This document shows, piece after piece, positions 1 to 11,073 of a stretch of 64,000 bases of DNA. The DNA lies in contig NC_039489.1 of NCBI RefSeq assembly GCF_003590095.1, positions 682,001 through 746,000 on the forward strand, given 5' to 3'. Made by a program: the position numbers and the translations under genes. Numbering within the stretch: the stretch's first letter is position 1; every line of letters begins with the position of its first letter. The DNA comes from Trichoplusia ni (lineage: Eukaryota > Arthropoda > Insecta > Lepidoptera > Noctuidae). The notes below the pieces were generated by a model. That model saw only the letters and a list, made by a program, of their open reading frames with translations. It made no database searches and was not told the origin of the DNA.

Positions 1-1006
1 TCCGCATTTCTAAAATAATATTAAAAAATAATAATATAAAATATAATAAACTGAATCACTATGGTTAAATATATTTTTGTCCTGTTTGAGAATTGTCGAG
101 CCATAGGGACCAGGTGCACGAGTTTTCTGCAAAGCATGACCCGTTTAGGTACAATATATTGTAAAATGAAGGAGTATTGTCATTTAATAAGGCAATGGGG
201 CCAGAATTCTGGCACGTGACGACTTGACAATTGACTTGACGACTTGAAGTGTGACAATACAAGTAGTATTATTAATGCTTATATAAAGGATTTTTATAAG
301 TCTCTCACGATATTTTATGTCAGTATTATTTCGGTATCGACATCCATTAACCCAGTTGGATTTGAAACTAGTCGGGCGACCCAATAAAACGGCACGAGTA
401 AACTGTTTTTGAATAATTAAGAATTTGCGTCACAAAAGTTAATATAATGTAAATATACTTATAAATGTAAAATATATTAAAATAGTTTATTCTTAATAGA
501 AAAGATCGAACGTAGAATATACATAAACATATTGTTATAAATACACAAATGAAAATATAAGCGATTATTTTAACATTAAGTTTGCAAATTAATATATTTA
601 ATGACGTGAATACCACACAGCAAATGAACAGACTCAATACCAAGAATTGATGCGAATGCAATTTGTATTTCATTTTATAAAATTAATGTACCATACATTT
701 ATTTCATGAAATCATTAATCAGTTATGTAACTTTTCAAATTGCAATTTAAATATTATTCATAGAACGGACTTTGACAGCTTTTTGTAAAAAAATGTATTG
801 AAAGAAAAATAACACTGCCAAATTAGTGAAAATGTATGGAAATTTCATTTCATTTATCACCTAGGTTATTATTTATTTATTAGTGTTACAATATAGCACC
901 GTTACAGTAAAATTACTAAATAATGCTATATATTAAGAATTACTTGCTTAATTTAATTAATTTAAAATAAAAATAGTACTTAGGGAAATATCATAAAAAA
1001 ATTATA
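1..1006. other. Gene-free AT-rich stretch
   Basis: No credible gene; the short open frames here have no recognisable motif. Around 345-395 there is a short remnant (ending AACTAGTCGGGCGACCC) resembling the core of the palindromic MITE family best seen at 61385-61557. Confidence 0.6.
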
Positions 1007-1248
1007 TCTATGCTTTAATATATAAAGCTGAAAAGTTTGTTTGTTTGAACGCGCTAATCTCAGGAACTGCTGGCTCAAATTATTTTTGTGTATAGACCAT
1101 TCATCGAGGAAGGTTTTAGGCTATAAACCATCACGCTGCGACTAATAGGAGCGAAGATACAATGGAAAATGTGAAACAAAAACAGGGCAGGTATAAATCA
1201 TTACTTATATCTTCTACCCACGGGGACAAAGTCGCGGGCAACAGCTAG
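1007..1248 (+). mobile_element. Small Helitron, family HelA, copy 1
   Basis: Starts TCTATG and ends CTAG; the base before is A and the base after is T, the A^T target expected of Helitrons. It shares with six other window copies the body from GTTTGTTTGTTTGAACGCG through CATCACGCTGCGACTAATAG to GTCGCGGGCAACAGCTAG. Too short (~240 bp) to code; non-autonomous. Confidence 0.8.
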
Positions 1249-3150
1249 TCCATAATAATACTCACCACATCTCTGCCAAATATATCTATGTAGTTACTCT
1301 ATTTCCCCTTAAAAATTTGCTGATAGAAACTTGTACAAATACTGAAGGAAATACGAGTATTTGCTGATTACAGAACTTTCCCAATCGATGTGAAACTCAA
1401 GGAAAAGGTTTAAAACTAGTTTCCTATTGGTAACACAATTTTCCTTTTCTGACCCTTGCTCTAATATCTACTTGAGATGGTCGGGTCTTTTGGGTACTTA
1501 TCTCTTGAAACATATCTTGCGGTGGTCTTTGACTTGTTACATAGTTTCACAGGAATGATGTTATTGATTCTGTCTTTCAGTTATTTTTGGTTTTTCCTAA
1601 CTGACTACTGTTCTGTGGAGACACTTTTTAATAGTTATTACGGTGTAAAACCGAAATATTTTGTTTGTTGGGTTTAGAAAAAAACTGAAAGTATATTTGT
1701 TTATTTATTTCTTGGTCGCAAAGGCACTTGCTACAGCCATCAACTACGAGAATGTACCAAGTCCATCAAAACTATCTCCACAGTTAGTCCGCTGAATCTT
1801 CATAAAATCGACATCCAGCGAACTTTGCACCACCGTCGAGCTAATTTGTAAACCTAAACGATCCTGATAGCCAATCAAGCGTTTAGAAAAAAAGAACAAA
1901 TCATTCCACCCGTTTAGGAGTGAAATTCAAACGTCCATTACAATTTGTATAAATACTTGAGGATATGAAGGTGATCTGGATTCCATAAAGTAATCAGTTT
2001 TTCCAAAGAATACAACGGTCAAAGAGAGGAACAAAACAGTAGTACGAATATACTTCCAAAGTCATCACTGGAAAGCTATTTTGAAATTTCCCGAATCCGA
2101 GATAGCAGTTGCCATGTATGGCCACATCGTCATTTCAGCCTACCACTTACACGCTTACAACCGTGACTACGTTCCCATTATCACATTTTGTTTTTGTTTT
2201 TTTATCTCCATATGACGTACGAAAACGTAATCTGATAATAGGTTGACATGAAAAGGTGTCCAGAATAAGGTAAAAACTGTGGAGATAGCTTTTCTTGACC
2301 TTTACTTGACTCACGGGAAAAAACTGCCCAAATGAGAGTTCGCGTACGGAAGCCATGACATGTTTTATTTCCTCTTCGAATTCGAAATATAATAACCCAC
2401 GGAAAAATGAAATCGGACCAAAACTACTCTATTTTTTGTAAACTATCAGTGTTAAAAAAATCGTTTAAATTTGTCCAGTGATTTTGTGTGAAAGCTTAAC
2501 ACATTCACAGAGCATTGGCACACAAAACAAACCTTTAAGTTCATTATATTTGTAGAATGGTTAAAAATCTAACAATGTGTGTTGCGTAGGTATAGCCAAA
2601 AATATTTCATTGTGGTTTCATAGCAGCAACATAAGTACTTTATTTGTGAAAATTTCAACTGACTATCCGTAACGCTTCATGAGTCTGATGATAGGCGGAA
2701 AATGAGGCACAACAATGTTTGTGTAACTGTGGTCTTACCGTATCGTACGGAATCCTAAGGAGCGTCGCCTGATCGCACCAGCGCCCATCCCTTTATATCT
2801 CTTTGCTTGCTTCTTGCTCCTGTCAAAGAAAAAAGTAATGTATTTTGATCATATTTATTTTTCTTTGCGGACTTTGATGTCCAAATGGATGCATGAGTGT
2901 TCAGATTTTTTTCCACGAAAAATAATTACATATTTTATATTAATATATTTTCCCCTCTTTTTCGATATTCCTTTGAATTCGTTGTAAAAAAGCATAACGT
3001 ATTTAAATTATTGCAATCACGATTACGTAGAAATTATTTAAAAAATATTTCCAATTACTTCCAAAAAAATGAACGAGAAAGAGAAAATTGATTGACGCGA
3101 ACATAACAGAATCTACATAACAAATGTTAGGGTGGTACGTGGTGATCAGA
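1249..3150. other. Gene-free stretch
   Basis: Nothing recognisable as a gene. Open frames at 1477-1677, 2147-2356 and 2897-3091 are short, lack domain motifs and are treated as chance. Confidence 0.55.
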
Positions 3151-3368
3151 ATAAATAATAAATAAATAAATGCGGACAACATCACTGAACCCGAAGTAAG
3201 TTGCTAAAGCACTTGTGTGGAATTCAGATACAACGAAGGTACCACAAACACCCGAGACAATGTAGAAATGTGAGTTTTTGCATTGACCCGACCGGGGATC
3301 GTACCCGGGACATCAGAGCTAGCGACATCTTGAAACCGGTGCGTACGCCACTCGACCACGGAGGTCGT
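3151..3368 (-). mobile_element. tRNA-derived SINE, family S2, copy a
   Basis: On the minus strand the head reads as a tRNA-like promoter: A-box-like TGGTCGAGTGG and a B box, here slightly decayed (GGTACGATCCC). The body runs to an (AAAT)n tail at 3151-3170. Similar copies lie at 21101-21335, 57786-58011 and 63919-64000. This copy has small internal deletions compared with 21101-21335. Confidence 0.75.
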
Positions 3369-4497
3369 CAAATATTTCGTTCATGACAGCAAAGCCTACA
3401 TTCACAGTAAAGGTGATAGTAGATTTGGTCACACCGCAAGCGTCTCAACTTCGCCGCAGTCATTGCTTTTGTTACTGGCGACACTACTTTCTGGTTGTAG
3501 TTCTTGCAGTCGCTCTCGCTCACATCGCAGCTGGGCTTAATATACGTACGTTTTATATAAGACACAAAAGAAAAGACAAAAAAAAACACAAAAGATTCTG
3601 ATCTTTTATTAGGGTTCTGCCGGTAAGTATGTAACGTCATCAGTTTCGGCTTAACATCAAAGCGATTCCATTGTACGGTGAGAATTCTGCTTTCACCTTA
3701 GTTCATAATTATTTGATGTTGCTTTTGTTTATTATTAGTTCAGAATCTCGTTGTTCCTTGAATATCGCGTATTTTTCTTGTGAATTGTTCAAGAATAGTT
3801 TCAAGCGTTTTTTAACCGTACCTAAAAAGTATGAACTTGTATTTTTATAATTTGTTTGAACTTAATTTTCCATTTTAAGAGGAATTTTCTCCTTGCTTCA
3901 ATTTTCCAGTTAGCACTAGTCTAAAATGATATCTCATTGAAAGCAAGTTAAACTTAGCTCAGTAGGAAACCATAGGGCCCTTGCTGAAAAGACTAATTCA
4001 ATGAAAACTTACTGTAAAATATATTAGTTTTGCAGCAAGGGTTTTAAAAACCAGTTAAAGAGAAAAACCATACTAAAGTATTTATTAAATACGCAGAAAA
4101 TGTTGTAAATGTATGTTTAATATCACACAGGCTTTCTAGTATTTAAAACTTTTCTTGAAACATTTTCTTGAATTTTTGTGAAAAAAAAAACAAATAAATA
4201 CCTAAATTAAAGTCTTTCTGTTGATTTTCTGTATTTGGTGTCGTATTGAAAGAATTGTGTTATTTTTTATGTATCTTTGAAACGAAATAGCCCTACTGGG
4301 TTGCAGACTCCCGGTAACCGGCAACCCACATGACTTATTTATAAGAAAACGGCACCCCGCTGTTTCACCCGCGTACTTCCCATTTCCTTAAAAATACCGG
4401 ATAAAATATAGCCTACGAATCGCTATTTTGCTTGCGTCCTGCACGGCACAGTCCTCTTCCCATGTAGATAATGTTTGAGAATTTATGGATATTTTTT
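3369..4497. other. Gene-free stretch
   Basis: Two overlapping open frames on opposite strands (3368-3640 and 3383-3601) have no recognised motif. The 4290-4380 segment with CACCCCGCTGTTTCACCC looks repeat-derived, but I cannot name a family. Confidence 0.45.
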
Positions 4498-4583
4498 GGT
4501 AAGGTGGTTGATTCCTCATGGACACCCACTCCCTCGGGGGAGGGAACGGGTAGTGTCAGACTCTTACAGACTTAACCTAAAAA
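4498..4583. repeat. Interspersed repeat W, copy 1
   Basis: Shares CCTCATGGACACCC, TCGGGGGAGG and GTGTCAGACTCTTACAGAC with 26301-26402 and, more weakly, 15445-15545. Nature unknown; a piece of a dispersed element. Confidence 0.5.
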
Positions 4584-4702
4584 ACTGTGTTATGTTTTTT
4601 TTCAAGTCTGACGACATGAAATTAAAATATATTTAATCCAGACTCACGATGTTTTCGTTCAGATATTGTGAGCGAAGTCTTGTGATATTTCAAAAAATTT
4701 AA

Positions 4703-4800
4703 TGGTAAACGTTTAACTCACGTGTATTTATCAGGATTGTCAAACTAAATAGTTTCGGACCAAACTAGAATTGTTATTCATGAGTGGATTGATACTAGTT
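4703..4800. repeat. Diverged palindromic-MITE remnant (family M)
   Basis: Carries AACTCACGTGTATTTATCAGG, TAGTTTCGGACC and CATGAG in the same order as the intact element at 61385-61557, but has lost the opposite arm. Copies of similar age lie near 11276, 16684, 17233, 31927 and 35571. Confidence 0.45.
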
Positions 4801-4870
4801 GTCGGTGGGATCGAACCTGCACCTTCGGACATTAAACGCGAGGTAAACCGTCTCTGCTGTTTAAGCGTGA

Positions 4871-5988
4871 CAGCGACGTATTCTGTTGGTTAAAATAATG
4901 GGACACTTAATACCAATGATTCAATGCATTTATATAAAAAAAACATCTCAAATATTGTGAAAAATAAAATGAATTCCTTAGTGGCCGAAAATTGAATTGC
5001 GGTACCTTTTAACGGTTAAAATTGTGGAGTATGGATATTAATTTCGTTATCTCAATATACCATACGGGCCATTTTCAGAGAGCTCTTTAATAAATTCGTT
5101 ATGTGATGATATTCTCCTTGATGATTTTCGGTTTCAGTGAAATGATCATTTTAATTATAAGTTGCTGATGCGCCCGTGAAAACGTAGTTTAGAAAATATT
5201 CAGTCAGTGGCGATGGTGTAGGCAGCGCATAAGGTCTTAAAGAGAATTTCTGATGTCTTATGTACGGCATTTAGGATTCTGTACTAATTGGATGTTTGGA
5301 AACTATTTTTGCGAAAATTCGTCACTTACACAACTTGACCGTTGTTTCACCTTGATTTTAATTCGGACAGACGGACAGACAGTAGAGTTTCAATAATAGG
5401 GTTCTGTTTTTGTCCTTTGGTGTTCAATGATAACAAAAATTAAGATGTTATTAAAAAAAAAACGGTATTTTCTGTAAGAAAACAATTTTCTTCTACGATA
5501 TATTTCGAAACTTTTTTTACCAGCTGTTTCTCATTTTCCCAAAATCCTAATCAGGCAAACATATTTTATTTTTATATGAACACGAAAAATAACCTTTTCT
5601 TCGCCTTTTCGTCACTTTTCTTATAAAATTAAGCTTTGCCCAGCTAACAAGGGCTTTTGTAATTTAAATCGAGATAAGAGAACTGTGTATCCCTTAATCC
5701 TTCAATTAGGGAGACCTTTGACTTGGAAGGGATACTTTATTTAGCTTCACTTCTTTAAGAAATGTACAATGATAAGGCGTCAAGAGACGGCCATCTTGGG
5801 ATTTTTTTGTCTCTTTCAGACACATGTTAAATACAGTACTTAATGTGTTCTGCTGCGTTTGTTCCAAATATCATTCTAGTGGTGAAGAATTGTCAAGAAA
5901 TAGTAATATTCCACAAATTCCACAGAAAGCCATCTTTGCCACAAAGTTTGTATTAAAAGTACTATAATAGAAACACATACGTGTTATA
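4871..5988. other. Gene-free stretch
   Basis: No gene. Around 5345-5420 is a minus-orientation fragment of repeat family P (GGACAGACGGACAGAC followed by AGGGTTCTGTTTTTGTCC). Confidence 0.45.
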
Positions 5989-6112
5989 GATAAATCGCAC
6001 CCAGAACGAATGATCGTGGTCCCCACATAAATATTTGTTCTACATGGGAATCGAATCCACAACCTTCGGCATGGTAGTCAGGGCAAACTACTTGACCAAC
6101 ATGCTTATCAAG
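5989..6112 (-). mobile_element. tRNA-derived SINE, family S1, decayed copy
   Basis: Minus strand reads ...TTGGTCAAGTAG, a GCCCTGACTACC segment, then a B-box-like TTCGATTCC and the CACGATCATTCGTTCTGGGTG body of the fuller copy at 18046-18275. Diverged and truncated. Confidence 0.55.
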
Positions 6113-7317
6113 AAACTCTTATAATTATACATTAATGAAATATACATATTTTATTTCTTTTTTTTTAATTTATACTATAAAAAACATATTTATGATATTA
6201 ACGCAAATAAAAAAGTACAACGTTAAAAATTATGTCAAAAAATCACTTTACTGAAACTTCGTAAATAAAAGGACAGAAAAAGAAATATTATTGAAAAACA
6301 GAGGGTAGGGTTGACCCAAAACTTTCACCGCTAAAAATAGTAGTTTCTACTCAATTATTCTATTAAAGAAGCTTATTTATGTTCCTTCGTTAATTGGCTC
6401 TAAGTGCTACAAGAGGGACCCTTTATCCTAAATTGGGTTAATTTGATATCTATCTTACTACAATTAATAATGTAACCCGTCGAAATTCTTGAAATCATTT
6501 ATATAGAGGGATTTTCAACGAGATAAAAGATTTCATTAAAGTGCCCAGCTCTTTAGAAAAAAATATTAGACAGTTTTTCATATGAGGTTTTACAAAGGGG
6601 AGGAAGAATTTTCATTAAAACGCCTTACTAAATAAAATAGCTTCAGGGTCACATTTACATATTTTATTCACATGTGACGAATGATTATTTGATTAACTCC
6701 AGAAATTCAAAGAAAGAAGAATATGGAGAATCATCGTAGGGAAACCTGCTTTCCAACAATTTCTCATCGTCAACATGGACCCCTATTCTGCTAATTACAA
6801 TTATAACTGAATGGAAATTGGATTAAATTTCACACTATTTCTCCTAAGCGTATTGTAATTGAAAAAATGCTTAAAATCCATTGTATTGACAGAAAGTGTT
6901 TCGCAAGGTCTTGAATTCACAATTTGGAAAAGAAAAAAAAAAGAAAGGACACGAGATCGGGTACTACGCGGGATTTCTTTCGGGGTTATTTGCATGCCCT
7001 AACATAAGACATTAGATGGATATATCAACCTCTGCAAAGCAGTACAAATATACAATGTAACTTACCTATAAATGACAGCGATATTGTAATATAACAACAT
7101 ATTCATCTGAACGCGGAACAAGATGAACGTATTAATCTAGTCACGAAGGCTATCAAAGTGCATAACATTGTAACCTCCTACAGACCATTAATTATGTATT
7201 ATCTCTATGTTTTGATTAATTTTCTAGATTGACTTTAAGGCGATTTACATTGATCGGTGATTGCTCATTCCGACAATTTTCCGTCATACTCGAAATCTAC
7301 TACTCGTCATAAAGCGA
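6113..7317. other. Gene-free stretch
   Basis: AT-rich, with no gene or named repeat that I can support. The minus-strand open frame at 6801-6995 has no motif. Confidence 0.5.
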
Positions 7318-7500
7318 AAATTTTTAGATTTAAAAAATCTAAAAGCCCACGTTTTTGAATGGCCCTGAATTAAAATTTTATCGAAATGTTCGAGCCGTTG
7401 TTAAATGCATTGTTGTCGGTTTTGAAGCTACCCTGAAAATTTCAGCCTGCTAGCTTGTTGGGAAGTGCCTCAAAATTGCATTACAAAAATCTAACTGGAA
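7318..7500 (+). repeat. Interspersed repeat Z, copy 1
   Basis: Homologous, in the opposite orientation, to 37070-37275. Shared stretch: CTGAAAATTTCAGCCTGCTAG then GGGAAGTGC, with similar flanking order. Family unknown. Confidence 0.55.
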
Positions 7501-7822
7501 CAACAAACAAACAAGAAAATTGAGTGTATAAAAACGTGGCAAAAAGATTTTTTTTTCTGATATTCCGTATCCGAAGGACAAAAACAGGACCCTAATTATT
7601 TCCAAAGCTTCACTGTCTATTCGCCTGTCACCAGGCTATGCCTGACATTCTTTAACCCTTATGCAAAACCTTTAATTTTTATTAGTTAGTGGTAGTTTTG
7701 TTCTGAAAGCACAATTTCCTTTTTGATAATTCGTGAAATCTGTTCTTTTCAACAAGCAAAAAGGTTTAATATTCGTTATCGCTTAGAATACAAAAAAATA
7801 TGAACTAAAAAGAAAACATGCC

Positions 7823-8370
7823 TATGGGGAATATGCATGTTTTTTTTTTTATTTTTTATATGTTTCTACTAGTTATTACATTACCAAACATACAAATATC
7901 ACGTCCAAAATATAAACTATTATGCAAAAAATTTAATATTAAAATCGCGATCAATTTAAACGCGGCCATTTTGGCGCGCTTGCTCGTGACGTCACCATTA
8001 CACGAGTTCGATGTCAACAGCAAAGTGATTGGTTTACAAAATTACCAAAAAATAAATAAAGTGAGTGAATATCGACTTAATTACCATGGATACAATACAA
8101 TAACAATTATTCCTCCAAAAAGAAACCATACAAATAGCTTGTTGACAGCAGACGTCTCGTGTAAAACTGACGTCACGTTTTGTTCCACCAATAGTGTTGC
8201 GTTTCGAAAATTTGCGCGGTAATTTCAAAACAGCCACTTTTTGATGATTAAATTTCATTATTAAATTAAAATAAATTCTAAAAATAATTGTATAGTGTGT
8301 TTTCAGTAGCAATAAATATTACAAAAAAAAATATTTTGTCCATATTTAAGTCACGTGCATATTCCCCATA
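7823..8370. mobile_element. 548-bp TIR element (MITE-like)
   Basis: Ends carry a 17-bp terminal inverted repeat, TATGGGGAATATGCATG at 7823-7839 and CGTGCATATTCCCCATA at 8354-8370, with one mismatch. The outer TA on both sides may be a TA target duplication, which would fit a Tc1/mariner-type mobiliser. The interior has CRE-like GACGTCAC motifs and GCGGCCATTTTGGCGCG. A 134-codon open frame at 7818-8222 overlaps it but has no transposase motif. Non-autonomous. Confidence 0.6.
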
Positions 8371-8519
8371 TTAAAAAAGCTGATCATAAAACGGCAAAAA
8401 TATTTTTTACCAGCTGTGCATATATGTATTTGTTTAAATACAAATAAATGTTTTCTTTGGACAGCTGTTTTAATAGTTTGGTCATGGTATTAAGCTAAAA
8501 TTTAATCGCATATCACACA

Positions 8520-8591
8520 TCTTCGGTAGTATAGTGGTAAGTATCCCCGCCTGTCACGCGGGAGACCGGGGTTCGATTCCCCGCCGGAGAG
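8520..8591 (+). tRNA. tRNA-Asp(GTC), copy 1
   Basis: 72-nt cloverleaf: acceptor TCTTCGG/CCGGAGA (one G-T pair), D arm with AGTGGTAA loop, anticodon stem CCCGC/GCGGG around CTGTCAC with anticodon GTC at 8553-8555, 4-nt variable loop, T arm CGGGG-TTCGATT-CCCCG, discriminator G. A Pol III stop TTTTT follows at 8596-8600. First of four copies in 1.3 kb; bases 3-72 are identical in all four. Confidence 0.97.
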
Positions 8592-8960
8592 ATTCTTTTT
8601 GTTTCATTTTTAACCGTCCCTTATTCTTATTTATTTCTTCAGGCGTATGTAACTATCCAAAGCGTTTGTTTTCCATTTTTTGATCCCACTTTTGGGCAAA
8701 AGCCTATCAGTGTTTTGCAATACCTGGCCACGTGCGCCCCGCATATATGACAAGATTTTCACACTACCTTTTCGAAGGACGACCTCGACGATGATGGCAT
8801 CGATCAGGCTTTATAAATAAGCCTTATTATTATCTATGTTTTGTGTGTACCTCAAGCGATGCAGTATTCAGATTTAATTATTTTCTGAGTGCAAATACTA
8901 TTGCAGTTGGAATGCTTCCAGCACACATTGTGTATTAAATATTCGATCTATAGCAGTACA
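8592..8960. other. Spacer between tRNA copies 1 and 2
   Basis: No gene. 8680-8760 (CTTTTGGGCAAAAGCC ... CTGGCCACGTGCGCC) looks like a dispersed-repeat fragment of unknown family. Confidence 0.4.
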
Positions 8961-9032
8961 TGTTCGGTAGTATAGTGGTAAGTATCCCCGCCTGTCACGC
9001 GGGAGACCGGGGTTCGATTCCCCGCCGGAGAG
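8961..9032 (+). tRNA. tRNA-Asp(GTC), copy 2, acceptor mismatch
   Basis: Identical to copy 1 except position 2, which is G instead of C. This puts a G opposite G71 in the acceptor stem (TGTTCGG against CCGGAGA). All other stems, the GTC anticodon and the A/B boxes are intact, and TTTTT follows at 9037-9041. It may be transcribed, but the mismatch could lower stability or charging; possible young pseudogene. Confidence 0.92.
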
Positions 9033-9466
9033 ATTCTTTTTGTAGAGTTAATTGCTTAATTAACTTTTTTAATTACATTAATATATTCACGAGTGCTGAT
9101 AAAAAGGACAGAAATTCAGTCAAACTCAAAACTAAATAAATATATAATATGTCCATACGCGACAAAAACATAATATTACATATGTGGATGTTTTCTAGAA
9201 CTGTGATGTGGTAGATGTTTCGTACACCGTAATAGACGAAATATGAAAAGACAAACCCGATTCGAGCAAAATGACAGAAATATCTGATATTTCTATATTT
9301 TCCTATCGAATACAATTGGTTTTTATGTGTAGGTACCCATAAATTGAAACCTAGCTTACCATAAAGAACAAATTGAACCGCGATATACTGTTATCAAAGT
9401 GCTACAAAAAAAAAATGCGTCGAAAATATAACCTTTTTCACCACAGTAATAAAACTCAAAAAGATA
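9033..9466. other. Spacer at the centre of the tRNA cluster
   Basis: The inward-facing pairs (+,+ then -,-) converge here. AT-rich, no gene; the minus-strand frame at 9073-9315 has no motif. Confidence 0.5.
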
Positions 9467-9538
9467 CTCTCCGGCGGGGAATCGAACCCCGGTCTCCCGC
9501 GTGACAGGCGGGGATACTTACCACTATACTACCGAAGA
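9467..9538 (-). tRNA. tRNA-Asp(GTC), copy 3
   Basis: Minus-strand copy identical to copy 1 over all 72 nt: acceptor TCTTCGG/CCGGAGA, GTC anticodon, intact B box. A T-run (TATCTTTTTGAG on the minus strand) follows as Pol III terminator. The upstream bases ACA before TCTTCGG are shared with copies 1 and 4, pointing to a duplication that included short flanks. Confidence 0.97.
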
Positions 9539-9728
9539 TGTAGAAAAGAAGGTGAAACTCGAAAAGATTACAAACTTGTGTAAACCAAAATATTTAAAAT
9601 ATATTGTAAAAGGCAATTTTTATACACGTGTGTAGATTAATTCTATCTTTCCCAGCCATTGTGAATAAAAAATATAAAAACCTTAAAAATGAGCTAGTGA
9701 ATACCATGAGTAAAAATCCAAAAAGAAT
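9539..9728. other. Spacer between tRNA copies 3 and 4
   Basis: AT-rich, no gene. The protein-like frame 9628-9855 is a translation of the copy-4 tRNA and its flanks. Confidence 0.6.
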
Positions 9729-9800
9729 CTCTCCGGCGGGGAATCGAACCCCGGTCTCCCGCGTGACAGGCGGGGATACTTACCACTATACTACCGAAGA
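9729..9800 (-). tRNA. tRNA-Asp(GTC), copy 4
   Basis: Minus-strand copy identical to copies 1 and 3. The TTTTT terminator lies at 9720-9724 as read on the minus strand. Outermost member of the ++-- array. Confidence 0.97.
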
Positions 9801-10137
9801 TGTGACTATGATGCGCGAAATTCACCTGTGTGGGCTCATAAAAACAATCTACTAGCAGTTTTGATTATTTACTTTGATACATAGTATGTTGTTATAATTA
9901 CAATACAATACAAATGGGTACAAAAGAAGAAGAGTTCTGTTAGTCATGGCTAGATTTGGTACCATTAAAATTTATAGTCTTCGAACACAGTGTACCTTTT
10001 TAAAGTGACATTGTTTTTTTTTAGTCTAGCTCACTGTGTTGCACTCCTGGAGTAAGGCGAAATCCTTCCACAATTTCCTATCCTGGGCATGAAACCAGCC
10101 AAGTAGTGAAGTTGTTTTTAATTTTCATTAGTACAAT
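9801..10137. other. Gene-free stretch
   Basis: No gene; 10020-10090 (GCACTCCTGGAGTAAGGCGAAATCC) looks repeat-derived. Confidence 0.45.
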
Positions 10138-10274
10138 AAAACGAATCCCGCACTTAGGATTTTTTTTACTTACTTTCAATTCGTATGCACAAAGACACCT
10201 ATAGCGAGAAAAAAAATGTTCGATGATCCACCGTGAGTCACACAAAAACTTTACGCAGAGATCGAAACCGCGAT
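10138..10274 (-). repeat. Possible decayed S3 SINE fragment
   Basis: ATGCACAAAGACACC, GATCCACCGTGAGTCACAC and GATCGAAACCGCG follow the order seen in the S3 copy at 35190-35374, but divergence is high. Confidence 0.35.
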
Positions 10275-10496
10275 TTTTTAATTTGAACTAAGAAAATAGA
10301 TTTCAGAAAAACGATTATTCGTAAGTTTGCCGTGTTGCAAGCCAATCCAGCTTGCAACTCGGTAATATACAGATTTAAACACGATGACATCATCACATAT
10401 AAATGATAAGCTATAATGACGAGATGACATAGTAATCGATTGAGGACACAAAGGCAAACTTAACGGCGAGGTAAAATAATAATATACCTAAACATT

Positions 10497-10733
10497 TACA
10501 CAACGCCATCTAGTCTCAAACTAAGCAAAACTTGTATTATGAATACTAGACAAGTGATAATTTATACCAATATATTTAAAAATACGTACAAAATATAGAT
10601 AAATTACACCCTTATACAGAACAAATGATCGTGATCTTTACACAAAAAATTGTCCTGGGTGGGTACCGAACCGACGACCTCCGGTATGGCAGTCAGGGTC
10701 ACTATCCACTAGACCAACTGGCTAACCAGTATA
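10497..10733 (-). mobile_element. tRNA-derived SINE, family S1, near full length
   Basis: Minus strand: TTGGTCTAGTGGATAGTGACC (A-box region), CTGACTGCCATACCGGAGGTC, a B box reading GGTTCGGTACC, the TTGTGTAAAGATCACGATC body and a 3' part ending CTTAGTTTGAGACTAGATGG, matching the plus copy at 18046-18275. Confidence 0.75.
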
Positions 10734-10806
10734 ATCGAGTGATGATGCTTTTATATCCTCCACATAGTTAATGACCATAATACCCCATTACCAACAATAT
10801 TTGTTA

Positions 10807-11073
10807 CTAGCTGTTGCCCGAGACTTCGATCGCGTGGTTAGAAGATAGGAATTTTTGAACGGAAGCCTCGGAGATGATTTTTTTTCCCCTTTTTTTGCTA
10901 CATTTTCCATTGTATCTTCGCTCCTTTTAGTTACAGCGTTATGTTATATAGCCTAAAACCCTCCTCGATGAATGGTCTATTGAACACAATTTTTTTTTTT
11001 AATTTGAACCAGTAATTTCTGAGATTAGCGCGTTCAAACAATCAAACTCTTCAGCTTTATATATTAGTATAGA
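10807..11073 (-). mobile_element. Helitron HelA, copy 2
   Basis: Minus-strand element starting TCTATACTAATAT (at 11073) and ending CTAG (at 10807). The minus-strand flanks are A before and T after. Somewhat diverged (CGATCGCG for the usual GTCCCCG). Confidence 0.8.

Noticed and set aside
7818..8222. 134-codon open frame
   Set aside because: Starts at the edge of the TIR element and has no transposase or other motif; likely chance in a repeat.
9628..9855. 75-codon frame with a GNRTPVSRVTGGDTYHYTTED stretch
   Set aside because: That peptide is the reverse translation of a tRNA-Asp gene (copy 4), a well-known false protein.
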